Shown here in pieces: positions 1 through 9,834 of a stretch of 64,000 bases of DNA (positions are counted from its first letter, which is position 1; each line of letters opens with the position of its first letter). Made by a program: the position numbers and the translations under genes. Source of the DNA: Methylocystis sp. B8 (GTDB taxonomy: Bacteria > Pseudomonadota > Alphaproteobacteria > Rhizobiales > Beijerinckiaceae); contig NZ_VBTZ01000002.1 of the NCBI RefSeq assembly GCF_005771425.1, positions 1 through 64,000 on the forward strand. The letters run 5' to 3'. The notes under the pieces are model-generated. The model was not told the origin of the DNA. It saw only the letters and a program-made list of their open reading frames with translations, and ran no database searches.

Positions 1-122
1 TAAATCCGAACGACCAGATAGAACCCGTTCAGAACGGCCAGGCCGATCCACATGCCCTTAAGGTCTACTACAGCTTCCGTGCCAGCAGCAGCCCGGGCCG
101 CTGTGTCAGTCGTCGAGCTCAT
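1..122 (-). CDS. pmoC: Particulate methane monooxygenase subunit C, N-terminal part
   Basis: Only the first 40 codons lie in the window; the rest runs off the left edge. The visible protein begins MSSTTDTAARAAAG, then an acidic/hydrophobic stretch VVDLKGMWIGLAVLNGFYLV leading into VRI. That start, with a short Ala/Thr-rich cytoplasmic arm followed by the first membrane helix, is what I recognise from PmoC of type II methanotrophs. PmoC is an integral membrane subunit of the copper enzyme that oxidises methane to methanol. A strong ribosome site (GGAGGAG) lies about seven bases before the ATG. AmoC of ammonia oxidisers is homologous, but the neighbouring alphaproteobacterial genes favour a methanotroph. 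Whether pmoA and pmoB follow cannot be seen. Confidence 0.8.
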   Translation of the reverse strand, partial: MSSTTDTAARAAAGTEAVVDLKGMWIGLAVLNGFYLVVRI

Positions 123-720
123 ACCTTTCTCCTCCAATGTGCTCCCAGGGAATTGCGCGTGACCGGTATCGCTCCGCCTCCCACAACGGAGCCGCTTCGT
201 CCTCGTTTCTCAAGTAAAGCGAAAGCGCGTCTTCTCGAAAACACGCAAACCCGCCCTTGTCTTGCCGCAGCCTTCCCGAAAATCCTTGGGAAAATCCTCG
301 CTGCAAGCGAGCACCCCCCAATATCCCCAGAACCCGGCTGCTTGTTGTTATCGGACGAACACCGACGTCGCCGCCTAAGCCAAAATCTTTGAAACCCGCC
401 CCTTTAAAAGAGCGGACCGCAGACCCAGCTCAGCGTGCCGCAACAATTCCAATAACCCCCTCCGCACACAATACCCATCCGTATAGAGCAAAACAATCTA
501 TCGAATAGCCAATGCAACCCTAGTGAATAGGAAATAGGCTACCTGATCGGGCTTGGTAGCATTACGTGGCGGCTCGCGCGCCTATGCATAAAACTGTTTT
601 AAATCAAATTATTATATTGCGTGGCGCCATAAACGGCGATTTTTTGGCCGAACCGTGGCTGTTAATTGCCTTAGCCTCGCCGGACGGACAGAAGCTTTTT
701 TGAACGCCAGACCTTCGAGA
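123..720 (-). promoter_or_regulatory. Long non-coding leader/promoter region upstream of pmoC
   Basis: Nearly 600 bases without a convincing gene separate pmoC from the phosphoesterase gene on the same strand. The stretch from about 480 to 650 is much more AT-rich than its surroundings and is the natural place for the pmoC promoter. On the minus strand a perfect TATAAT hexamer sits at 611-616, but no good -35 box stands 16-18 bases before it, so the promoter is not located. Long leaders before pmoC operons are usual in this group. Short reading frames in the gap have no family resemblance and I read them as chance. Confidence 0.35.
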
Positions 721-2160
721 TCATGGCGCGATTAGGGCGTTGCGCAGGTCAGTCGCCTTCGCGTCCCGGTCGGAAAGCGGCGTAACGCCGAAACGGAGCT
801 CGATGGTGCGTAGAATAGACAGCGTGTCGTAGACGGTCTTGTCGACGAAGCCCTTCTTGGCGAAAGGCGAGATGATCAGCGTCGGCACGCGGGCTCCCGG
901 GCCGTACGCATCTCGTTCCGGCGGCGCAACGTGATCCCAGAAGCCGCCGTTTTCATCCGCCGTGACGATGATCAGCATGTCGGCCCAATTGGGACTCTTG
1001 CGCAGCCTTTCGATCACCGCGGCGACATGGGCGTCGCCGGCGGCGAGATCGGAATAGTCGGGGTGCCCGTTGAACACGCCAAGCGGCTTGTAAAAGCTCA
1101 CCTGCGGCAGATCGCCTTTGTCCACAGCGCAGAAAAAATCGTCTGCGTCCTTAAGATGCTCGCGTCCTTTTTGGCCTTCCGCGTAATTGGCGAAATACGC
1201 GAACGGCTGATGGTGAGTTTGAAAAAAGTCGGGCTTGCCTTCGCCGTAAGGCTTGAGGCGCCCCTCGACGACATCGCGCCAGCCGCCCGCGTACCAGGCC
1301 CAGGTGACGCCTTTCTCTGTCATCCGATCGCCGATCGTCGGCATATGCAAAGGAGGAAGCCGCTCCTGCGGCTCCGTCTTGTCGTGCTTGGAAACCGGAT
1401 TTCCGGGTTGAAGCGTCCCGATCGCCTCCAGTTCCATGGTCAGGGGGCCAAGGTTCTTATGACGCGGCGGCCCGTCAAGCACGCTTTTCGGCGAGTCCTC
1501 TTTGCGGTCGCGAATCGTGAGATCCGCCCCTTGAGAATCCTTGATGCTCGTCAGCTTCGACAGAAATTTCTTCTTCGTGGACTCCACAGGATTGTCGAAG
1601 ACCGGCGCGCAACCGCAGATTAAAAAGAAATGGTTGAGCATCGAGCCGCCAAAGGCCGCATGGAAAAAATGATCGGCCAGCGTGAATTCTTTCGCCAAGG
1701 CCCACTGTTTCAGCTGCGAGCCGTCGTAATAGCCCATGACGAGCGCGCCGGCGTTCGAGGCCTCGACAAAGCGGTCCATTTTCCCGCCGTCGATCTGCTC
1801 CCGCTCGAGATAGAAGTCATGCACCGGGTCCATGGTGTGGCCATCGATGTCGACGTAAGGTTCGAGGCGAAACGGCGCATTGGGCAAGCGTCGCGGAAAC
1901 CGATCGTCGGCGCGCGGACGCGGCAGCGCGGCGAGCGGCTGTCCCTCGAAGTCCACTTGCGGCGGATGCTGAGCGGAATTGACGCCTTCGGCGCCGGGAA
2001 ACAGCCCGAAAACATGATCGAAGCTACGATTCTCGGTGAAGATAACGACGATATGACCTATGCGCGCGAATGGATTGATCTGTTCCTGCGCGGCCACAGG
2101 CGCGCACGCAGCCGACGCGACAATCGCAAGCAAAATTTTGAAGAGCGTAATGACTTTCAT
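721..2160 (-). CDS. Secreted phosphoesterase, phospholipase C/acid phosphatase family
   Basis: About 479 residues. The chosen start gives MKVITLFKILLAIVASAAC, a typical signal peptide ending near VAAQ; a longer frame to 2220 would put a charged segment before it. The mature protein opens with HIVVIFTENRSFDHVFG, the metal/nucleophile motif of the PF04185 phosphoesterase family (phospholipase C, acid phosphatase AcpA), and later has IIVTADENGGFWDHVAPP, the second conserved metal-binding block. It probably hydrolyses phosphate esters in the periplasm or outside the cell; the substrate cannot be read. It follows the ccpA-like gene on the same strand with a 137-base gap holding a strong stem-loop. 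Family call is firm, specific activity unknown. Confidence 0.8.
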   Translation of the reverse strand: MKVITLFKILLAIVASAACAPVAAQEQINPFARIGHIVVIFTENRSFDHVFGLFPGAEGVNSAQHPPQVDFEGQPLAALPRPRADDRFPRRLPNAPFRLEPYVDIDGHTMDPVHDFYLEREQIDGGKMDRFVEASNAGALVMGYYDGSQLKQWALAKEFTLADHFFHAAFGGSMLNHFFLICGCAPVFDNPVESTKKKFLSKLTSIKDSQGADLTIRDRKEDSPKSVLDGPPRHKNLGPLTMELEAIGTLQPGNPVSKHDKTEPQERLPPLHMPTIGDRMTEKGVTWAWYAGGWRDVVEGRLKPYGEGKPDFFQTHHQPFAYFANYAEGQKGREHLKDADDFFCAVDKGDLPQVSFYKPLGVFNGHPDYSDLAAGDAHVAAVIERLRKSPNWADMLIIVTADENGGFWDHVAPPERDAYGPGARVPTLIISPFAKKGFVDKTVYDTLSILRTIELRFGVTPLSDRDAKATDLRNALIAP

Positions 2161-2233
2161 CTTCTGGCGTTCCTTCCGCATCTTTCGCGCAGCGCGGAAT
2201 TTAGTGAACCGCCGACCCAATAGTGTGACAAGC

Positions 2234-2270
2234 GAAGGCGAGCGCCAACCGACGATCGGCGCCCGCCTTC
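2234..2270 (-). other. Intercistronic stem-loop between ccpA and the phosphoesterase gene
   Basis: An inverted repeat pairs GAAGGCG with CGCCTTC and continues inward through GCGCC/GGCGC, giving a stem of about 13 base pairs with one mismatch. No T-run follows on either strand, so it is not a standard intrinsic terminator. It may protect or trim the ccpA transcript 3' end and so let the two genes be expressed at different levels. That role is inference. Confidence 0.45.
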
Positions 2271-2297
2271 GAAAATGCGCGAACGACGCTCGACGCC

Positions 2298-3335
2298 TTA
2301 CTGCGGCAGCGGCGTGTTGGCGGAACGCGGCGGCAGCACGGGATACGCAACCTTCGGCTGGTCGCCATTAAGAGTTTCGAGGAAGGCCACGATCGCCTTC
2401 ACGTCCTGAGCAGAGAGATTTTCGCCGAGCTGATCTTTGGCCATAAGGTCGACCGCCTCTTCCAGAGTCCAGACAGAGCCGGTGTGGAAGTAAGGCGCGC
2501 GCAGCGCGACGTTGCGAAGCGGCGCAGATCGAAAGACGAATTCATCCGCCGGGTCGTTCGTGACCTTGGCGCGACCCTTATCGGCGACGGGAAGGATCTC
2601 GACGCTCGGCTTTTGAGCGACTCCGAAGGGAAAATAACCGTTGCCGCCGATATTGACGCCGCCATGGCAACCGGCGCAGCCCTTATCGAGGAAGAGACGC
2701 AGCCCCTTTTTCTCCATATCATTCAGCGCGCTGACGTCGCCTCTGAGAAATTTGTCGAAGCGTGAGTTCGGCGTGGTCAATGTCGCCTCAAAAGCTTCGA
2801 TGGCCTTCGCCATATTATCGAAGCTCACCGGATTGGAATCGGCAGGGAAAGCCGCTTTGAACTCTGTGACGTAAGCCGGGATGCTGCTGAGCGTCTTCTC
2901 GACCTGCGCCGGCGTATTGTTCATTTCCACGTCGGCCTGCACCGGACCTTTGGCCTGGGCCTTCAAGTCGACGGCGCGGCCATCCCAGAACTGCGCCACA
3001 TTGAACACGGCGTTGAGCACCGTCGGCGCGCGACGCGGACCCTTCGCCCAGCCATGGCCAATCGATGTAGGACCAGCGTCGGCGCCGCCTGTTCCGAGAT
3101 TATGACAGCTGTTGCAGCTGATGATCTGACTCTTCGAAAGCCGCGGATCGAAAAAGAGCTTGGATCCGAGTTCGATCTTCGCAGGCGTAATCTCATTGTT
3201 CTTAACGACCGATGCGACGCTCGCCGCATCAATCGGCTTGAAGGCGGCGTTGGCGTCGGCACGTAGATCGCCCGCCGCGGCCATGGTCGGCGCCAGCAAA
3301 GTCGCCGCGAATGCGGCGAACCGAGTCAAATGCAT
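2298..3335 (-). CDS. ccpA: Di-haem cytochrome c peroxidase
   Basis: 345 residues with a signal peptide (cleavage near AAAGD, about residue 22). Two c-type haem sites are visible, CNSCH at 74-78 and CAGCH at 220-224. AQFWDGRA near 114-121 carries the tryptophan found between the two haems in this family, and LEEAVDLMAKDQLG supplies Met298 at the position of the distal methionine ligand of the high-potential haem. The C-terminal stretch NYPVLPP-like (AYPVLPPRSANTP) is also classical. The enzyme reduces hydrogen peroxide in the periplasm with electrons from small cytochromes or copper proteins. The ribosome site GGAGGAAAGGA abuts the ATG. It reads away from the MauG-like gene and toward pmoC. 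Confidence 0.9.
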   Translation of the reverse strand: MHLTRFAAFAATLLAPTMAAAGDLRADANAAFKPIDAASVASVVKNNEITPAKIELGSKLFFDPRLSKSQIISCNSCHNLGTGGADAGPTSIGHGWAKGPRRAPTVLNAVFNVAQFWDGRAVDLKAQAKGPVQADVEMNNTPAQVEKTLSSIPAYVTEFKAAFPADSNPVSFDNMAKAIEAFEATLTTPNSRFDKFLRGDVSALNDMEKKGLRLFLDKGCAGCHGGVNIGGNGYFPFGVAQKPSVEILPVADKGRAKVTNDPADEFVFRSAPLRNVALRAPYFHTGSVWTLEEAVDLMAKDQLGENLSAQDVKAIVAFLETLNGDQPKVAYPVLPPRSANTPLPQ

Positions 3336-3716
3336 TCCTTTCCTCCTGCAGTTGATGTCTCGCGGCGCTGCTGCCGCGTCGCGAAAATGGCCTTTCAGGG
3401 CCGTCAGCTATCACAGCCGCGTCGACGGCGGAAGGCCGCGCGATGTCGACCCTCTTTAAAAACAATTCAGTGTAGCATGAACATGACAGGAAGCCGGCAA
3501 GCGAAAACTGCAGATCAAACGATAAGGCGTAGCGCTCCGCCACGCGGTTCTAGCGCATTGCACAATGATTACTGACGAGACCGAATATTCGCGGAGAGAG
3601 TTCTTTGATTTTCCCGCCAAGCGTCACAGCGATGACTTGCCCTGCCGCTAAAAGCAGAGCAAACTTAATGTGAAAACAAGAGTCGGCGACAAGCCGAGCG
3701 GCAGCGGAGGGAGATC
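3336..3716. promoter_or_regulatory. Divergent promoter region between the two peroxidase genes
   Basis: This 381-base gap separates the leftward peroxidase from the rightward MauG-like gene and must hold both promoters. On the minus strand TGCTACACT (about 3467-3475) resembles an extended -10 element for ccpA, with TTGCCG further upstream, but spacing is poor. I see no sigma-54 box and no clear operator palindrome. No convincing gene is present. Confidence 0.3.
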
Positions 3717-4859
3717 ATGCACATTTCTGATGTCCGGAAGTCCGTGGACAGAACGCTTGTTGCGCTTCCGCTTGCTGTGCTCCTTCTTGGCGGATGGGCG
3801 CTCGCCGAGCCGCTCGGTCTGCCCCAGGTCCCGATTCCCGCCGACAATCCGCAGTCTCCGGAGAAGATCGCGCTCGGCGACAAGCTCTTCCATGACTCGC
3901 GCTTCTCGATCGACGGCACTGTGAGCTGCTCGACCTGCCATAACGACAAAAAAGCCTTCACCGACAGTCCGCTGCGGGTTTCGGAGGGCCATAACAAGCT
4001 CACCGGCACGCGCAACGCGCCCACGGTGATCAACGCCGCCTATTACACGTCGCAGTTCTGGGACGGACGCTCACCCTCGCTTGAGGAGCAATCACAGCAT
4101 CCGATGGTGAACCCGGTGGAAATGGGACTGCCGGATCACGAGCCAGTGCTCAAAATCGTTCGCGAAGACCCGGCCTATATCGATGGTTTCAAGAAGGCGT
4201 TCGGTAAGAGCGGCCGCGACGTGACAATGGATGAGGTCAAGAAGGCGATCGCCAGTTTCGAACGCACGATCGTCTCCGGCGATTCGCCTTTCGACAAATG
4301 GTATTTCGGCGGCGACCGCAACGCGATCAGCGATCAAGCCAAGCGCGGCTTCGACATTTACGTCTCTCAGGGACGCTGCGTCTCCTGCCATGTTATCGAA
4401 CAGAATCAGGCGCTTTTCACCGACAACAGGTTCCACAATATCGGCGTTGGCATCAATCGCATTCAAGACGACATTCCTCGTCTCGCCGCCGAATTCCTCA
4501 AGGCGAAGGCGGCTGGCGCCTCCGTCGACAAGACCGTGCTCGCCGATCCGAAGGTCTCGGACCTTGGCCGCTTCGCGGTGACGAACTCCTTCGATGAGAT
4601 CGGCGCCTTCAAGACCACGACTCTGCGCAATATCGCGATGACCGCGCCTTACATGCACGACGGCTCGCTCAAGACGCTGAAAGACGTGGTCAAGCACTAC
4701 AATGAGGGCGGCAAGAGCCCCGGCGATCCGTGGCCGGTCAATCCCTATCTCTCGGGCGGCATCCGGCCGCTGGATCTGAAGGATCAGCAGATCGACGATC
4801 TCGTGGCGTTCTTGGAGACGTTGACGAGCCCGGCCTATGTGGCGGCGCAGACGAAATAA
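3717..4859 (+). CDS. MauG-like di-haem peroxidase/oxygenase
   Basis: 380 residues with a hydrophobic export segment ending near ALAEP (residue 31). Haem-binding CSTCH is at 71-75 and CVSCH at 221-225, with the inter-haem tryptophan in SQFWDG at 115. The region after APYMHDG reads LKDVVKHYNEGG, so Tyr328 stands where canonical peroxidases have the distal methionine. In MauG and MbnH a tyrosine at this place goes with protein-modifying (bis-Fe(IV)) chemistry rather than simple peroxide removal. It may therefore oxidise a partner protein in the periplasm, but no partner is proven. GGAGGGAGATC precedes the ATG. It heads an operon-like run with the metallophosphoesterase and a cytochrome c. Confidence 0.8.
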   Translation: MHISDVRKSVDRTLVALPLAVLLLGGWALAEPLGLPQVPIPADNPQSPEKIALGDKLFHDSRFSIDGTVSCSTCHNDKKAFTDSPLRVSEGHNKLTGTRNAPTVINAAYYTSQFWDGRSPSLEEQSQHPMVNPVEMGLPDHEPVLKIVREDPAYIDGFKKAFGKSGRDVTMDEVKKAIASFERTIVSGDSPFDKWYFGGDRNAISDQAKRGFDIYVSQGRCVSCHVIEQNQALFTDNRFHNIGVGINRIQDDIPRLAAEFLKAKAAGASVDKTVLADPKVSDLGRFAVTNSFDEIGAFKTTTLRNIAMTAPYMHDGSLKTLKDVVKHYNEGGKSPGDPWPVNPYLSGGIRPLDLKDQQIDDLVAFLETLTSPAYVAAQTK

Positions 4860-4925
4860 GATTCAATGCGCAAGAGAAAGCAAGCGGCGTCTTAAAGAAC
4901 TGCGAAGCCGCGAGGGAGGATAGAG

Positions 4926-5999
4926 ATGTCCAGACTCATCACCAGGCGCAGCGTGATCGCCGCCGGCGCGGCGGCCGGAACCCTAACGACCTTGCCGATC
5001 TCCATGGTGCGCCTCGCCTTTGGCGGAACGCGCGAAGATTTCAGCTTCACTTACATTTCCGATTCGCACATCCAGCAGATCAAAGGCGCGAGCTTCGTGC
5101 GCAACTGGGACATGGGCCTGAAGCGCGCCGTCGCCGAGGCCAATCTCATCTTGCCTGAGGCCGATTTCGTCATGTTTGGCGGCGATCTCGCGCAACTCGG
5201 CAAGAAAGATGAGCTCGACCACGGCGCTGAGATGCTTTCGCATCTCAAGGGCAAGCTCCACTGCGTCATGGGCGAGCACGACTATTATCTCGACCTCGGC
5301 GAATATTGGTCGAAGCTCTATGGACCGCATTGGTACAGCTTCGACCACAAGGGCGTGCATTTCGTCGTGTTGAACTCGATTATCACGACCGATGAATGGA
5401 CGTTCCATCGCTGGCCGACGGCCGAGCAGCGCATGCTTGAGATGGCGGGCCTTGATAACCCCAACGGCTCCCCATTCATGGTCGGCGAAAAGCAGCGCGC
5501 CTGGCTCAAGGATGATCTCGACAAAGTGTCGAAGGATACGCCGCTCATCGTCTTCTCGCATTCTCCGCTGCAGAAAATCTACAAGGGTTGGAATTTCTGG
5601 ACCGACGACGCCGAGCAGGTGCAAGCGTTGTTGCAGCCGTTCAAGACCGTCAGCGTGATCTACGGCCATGTGCACCAGATCCAATACAATCAGATCGGCA
5701 ACATCTCCTTCAACGCGGTGATGGCGACGGCCTGGCCCTGGCCCTATCCCGACACCTATGCACAGGCCGGCGCGCATGTTCCAGTGCTCACCGTTCCGAT
5801 GAATCGGGCCGATCCCTTCTTCGAACGCGACGCCACAGGCTGGCAGATGATTGACGTCAACTCGGGCCGCGTCACAGCGCGCTATCAGCTCTGGGACAAC
5901 CAAGAGCGCGTCGTCGGTTATGATCCGAAGCTCGGAAAGCCCGTCGACAAGAGATATCAAGAAGCGATCGTCCGAAAGGCGCCGCAACTGCATTACTAG
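4926..5999 (+). CDS. Exported calcineurin-like metallophosphoesterase
   Basis: 357 residues. The start SRLITRRSVIAAGAAAG is a twin-arginine-type signal, implying export of a folded metalloenzyme. The five metal-ligand blocks of the calcineurin-like fold are present in order: SDSH (45-48), GGDLAQ (85-90), GEHD (116-119, a GNHD variant), SHSP (211-214) and GHVH (247-250). A tryptophan-rich loop WPWPYP lies after the last block. The substrate is unknown. It sits 66 bases after the MauG-like gene and 15 before the cytochrome gene, so the three are probably co-transcribed. GNHD to GEHD changes the usual asparagine, which could alter activity. Confidence 0.85.
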   Translation: MSRLITRRSVIAAGAAAGTLTTLPISMVRLAFGGTREDFSFTYISDSHIQQIKGASFVRNWDMGLKRAVAEANLILPEADFVMFGGDLAQLGKKDELDHGAEMLSHLKGKLHCVMGEHDYYLDLGEYWSKLYGPHWYSFDHKGVHFVVLNSIITTDEWTFHRWPTAEQRMLEMAGLDNPNGSPFMVGEKQRAWLKDDLDKVSKDTPLIVFSHSPLQKIYKGWNFWTDDAEQVQALLQPFKTVSVIYGHVHQIQYNQIGNISFNAVMATAWPWPYPDTYAQAGAHVPVLTVPMNRADPFFERDATGWQMIDVNSGRVTARYQLWDNQERVVGYDPKLGKPVDKRYQEAIVRKAPQLHY

Positions 6000-6014
6000 T
6001 TGAGGAGAACGACC

Positions 6015-6413
6015 ATGCGCCGCTATGCGATTGCGCTTGTTTTGGGCGCTGTGCTGCTTTCGCCGGCAACACGCGCCGATGAGTTTACGGCGGCGGACGT
6101 CGACCGCTGGCAAGGCGAATTCGATTCGGTCGCCAAGAAAGGCCGTGAACTTTGGACAAGCGGCGCGGTCGGCACGAATGGCGTGGCCTGCGCGCAATGC
6201 CATCCTAACGCCGCCAATACCCACCCGGAGACCTATCCGAAATTTCAAAAGCAACTGGGCAAGGTCGCGCAGCTCTTTGAAATGGTGAACTGGTGCATCA
6301 GGAACCCGCTGCAGGGAACGGCGCTCGCGGCCGATGATCCGAAGATGACGGCGTTCGTCGCCTATATATACAAAGAGCGCAAAGGGGTCCCGATCGACGC
6401 CGGCAAACACTGA
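6015..6413 (+). CDS. Small monohaem cytochrome c, SoxA/TsdA-like fold
   Basis: 132 residues starting at an ATG preceded by GAGGAGAACGACC. A signal peptide ends near ATRADE (about residue 21). One haem motif, CAQCH, is at 59-63. The later segment VNWCIRNPLQGTAL places a second conserved cysteine at 94, in a context resembling SoxA- and TsdA-type cytochrome domains, followed by MTAFVAYIYKE. It could be the electron donor or acceptor for the MauG-like enzyme encoded upstream. This is inferred from gene order, as is its membership in the same transcript. No Sox genes are nearby, so a sulfur role is not supported. Confidence 0.75.
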   Translation: MRRYAIALVLGAVLLSPATRADEFTAADVDRWQGEFDSVAKKGRELWTSGAVGTNGVACAQCHPNAANTHPETYPKFQKQLGKVAQLFEMVNWCIRNPLQGTALAADDPKMTAFVAYIYKERKGVPIDAGKH

Positions 6414-6536
6414 CCGAATTCTTAGCAACTGACCAAATTCGCTGACCGATGGGAACGATCTCGCCGGCTGCACGTTTGCATACGGTTTATCGAGCGCTCG
6501 CGCCTTTAGCGTGACCGCGAATATGAGATATTCAAG

Positions 6537-7631
6537 ATGGTTCAAGAACTCATCGATCGCATTTACGAATGCTCTTTCGCGCCCGACATGTGGCCGGACG
6601 TTCTCGACGAACTTTCACATCTTGCCGAAGCGCAGGGCGGCGTGCTCTTCGCGTCGCGCGAAAAAGTCTCCCGATGGGCGGCCTCTCCGGCGATTTGCGA
6701 GCACGTCGAGAATTTCATGCGCGGCGATTGGCTCAGCAACTGCACGCGCGGCGGCAAGCTGTTCAGCCGCCGTCATCCCGGTTTCCTCACCGACGACGAC
6801 GTCTATACGGCGGAGGAACTTGAGCGCGATCCCAACTATTCCGAGTTCCTGCGGCCACGTGGTCTTGGATACAGCGCGGCGACGGCGATCTCGCTGCCGA
6901 CCGGCGATACCGGCATCATCTGCCTCGAACGCTCGCATGACCGCGGCCCCGTCGAGCCGTCAGTCATCCGCCAGTTAGATGAGTTGCGCCCACATCTTGC
7001 GCGCGCCGCTTTTCTCGCCACGCGCCTGCAGCTCGAGCGCGCCCGTGTCGCCGGAGAGACCTTCGGACTCATTGGACTTCCTGCGCTCGTGCTTGACGAC
7101 GACGGGCGCGTCATCTCGGCCAACAACCCGAGCGACGCGCTGAACAAATATGTTCGATGGCGCGCGCATGACCGCGTGTCGCTCGTCGATGCATCCGCCG
7201 ACGGGCTGTTGCGTCAGGCGATGGATGCGCTCGACGACGACCTTATTGGGGTGCCGAGATCATTCGCCGCGCGCTCGAGCGAGGAAGAAAGTCCGATGAT
7301 CGCCAATCTCGTGCCGATCCGGGGCGCAGCGCGCGACATATTCGTGCGTTGCGCGGCCGTTCTGGTGATGACGCCGGTGGGATCGCCACAGGCGCCAGCG
7401 GCTGAACTGGTTCAGTCGCTCTACGACCTCACGCCCGCCGAAGCGCGTGTCGCGCGCGGCCTTGTCGCCGGCAAGACTCTCGAAGAAATCGCCACAGACC
7501 AGTCTGTTTCCCGTAACACGGTGCGCACCCATCTGCGCGGCGTGATGGAGAAGACCGGATGCAATCGCCAAGCGGAAGTGGTCGCGCTCCTCGGAGGGCT
7601 CGCGCCACTCAATAGCGCAAAAGGCGAATAG
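6537..7631 (+). CDS. LuxR-family transcriptional regulator
   Basis: 364 residues. The last 65 residues form a LuxR/GerE helix-turn-helix: LTPAEARVARGLVAGKT, then the recognition region SVSRNTVRTHLRGVMEKTG. The N-terminal 250 residues look like a PAS/GAF-type sensory region (LPALVLDDDGRVISANNPS is PAS-like), with no receiver aspartate pocket, so it is not a classic response regulator. The start follows a weak GAGAT site. It lies 123 bases after the cytochrome gene on the same strand and could control the peroxidase locus, but this is only positional. The signal is unknown. Confidence 0.8.
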   Translation: MVQELIDRIYECSFAPDMWPDVLDELSHLAEAQGGVLFASREKVSRWAASPAICEHVENFMRGDWLSNCTRGGKLFSRRHPGFLTDDDVYTAEELERDPNYSEFLRPRGLGYSAATAISLPTGDTGIICLERSHDRGPVEPSVIRQLDELRPHLARAAFLATRLQLERARVAGETFGLIGLPALVLDDDGRVISANNPSDALNKYVRWRAHDRVSLVDASADGLLRQAMDALDDDLIGVPRSFAARSSEEESPMIANLVPIRGAARDIFVRCAAVLVMTPVGSPQAPAAELVQSLYDLTPAEARVARGLVAGKTLEEIATDQSVSRNTVRTHLRGVMEKTGCNRQAEVVALLGGLAPLNSAKGE

Positions 7632-7949
7632 GCGTATACATTTGAATTCAATAATTTGTGGCCGGCTCATCCATTTGGATGACGCCGGCGCATTGCTGGC
7701 GCGCTAAAGTTTTTCTTGGACGTCGAGGGGGCGGACGAAATTGTGCGGTCGCTTCAGTAACTCGGGGTTCGAGACTACACGCTCAATTTTCAGCTTACCT
7801 TTTGAGCGATTCTACGAGCACCGCTTTTTAGCTTAAATTTGGAGGGCCTTTGCGGGGCCCTCCGCTCTCCCTTGCGCAACAAGCGCTGAGACGCTGGCGA
7901 CTCGCTACAGCAACTCTTTTTGTAAAAAATCACCGTCATCATCAATTCG

Positions 7950-8138
7950 AATGATGTGGAGACGTTACTTCCGTCGTAACTTTTTGATGAACAGTGAGGG
8001 GCGCGAGAAGTTGGACGAGCGCATATACTCTCATTGTTCGCTTATTCCACGCTAACTTCTCAAGTTGTACTACGATCAGTGTTTCCTCCTTGACTTTTCT
8101 CCCATACTTTATGGGGCCGTTGCGCGGCCCCTTTTTTT
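7950..8138 (+). ncRNA. Candidate small RNA with CU-rich single-stranded motifs
   Basis: Upstream of the strong rho-independent terminator at 8113-8138 the plus strand carries unpaired pyrimidine stretches TTTCCTCCTTG (8082-8092) and TTTTCTCCC (8096-8103). Such anti-Shine-Dalgarno motifs next to a terminal hairpin are typical of alphaproteobacterial trans-acting RNAs such as the AbcR group. There is no gene on the plus strand that needs this terminator except the LuxR gene almost 500 bases earlier. The 5' end given is a guess; no promoter was identified. The identity with AbcR is not claimed. Confidence 0.3.
8113..8138 (+). terminator. Rho-independent terminator
   Basis: GGGGCCG and CGGCCCC pair around a five-base loop and are followed directly by seven Ts on the plus strand. 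On the minus strand the T-run is missing, so it does not end guaB. Confidence 0.8.
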
Positions 8139-8144
8139 CGCGTC

Positions 8145-9632
<1,488 letters not shown>

Positions 9633-9834
9633 TGGCGCCAACTCCTTTGCGCGGCGATGCAAGCGCGGCAGCCGCGGGATGCAAGTTCGACGGCCTACGC
9701 CGCCGGGGGTTGGCGGGTGCTCATAGCATTATTCAAGCCGAAGGCAAATGACAGGCGCCCTCGTCCGGCGGAAGGCCTGCTGGAAAAAATTTGCTATTCT
9801 TTTCAAAAGGCAATGATCGCAATGCGAGAGATTG

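Larger units (their letters stand above)
7632..8144. other. 513-base gene-free gap with two GC-rich stem-loops
   Basis: Nothing protein-like was found between the LuxR gene and guaB (convergent). A perfect 8-bp stem GGAGGGCC/GGCCCTCC lies at 7841-7863 without a T-run. A second, GGGGCCG/CGGCCCC followed by seven Ts, lies at 8113-8138. The two halves of the gap are each a few hundred AT-richer bases ending in a strong hairpin, which is the look of small-RNA genes. Confidence 0.5.

Noticed and set aside
1630-2223. Plus-strand frames of about 200 codons opposite the phosphoesterase
   Set aside because: Shadow frames of a clear gene; no ribosome site or motif.
6015-6413. SoxA or thiosulfate dehydrogenase
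   Set aside because: The fold resembles these cytochromes, but the protein is half their length, with one haem motif, and no sox genes are near.
4983-6545. 520-codon minus-strand open frame opposite the metallophosphoesterase
   Set aside because: It lies opposite a gene with a full motif set, has no family resemblance and reflects the GC-rich codon bias of the real gene.
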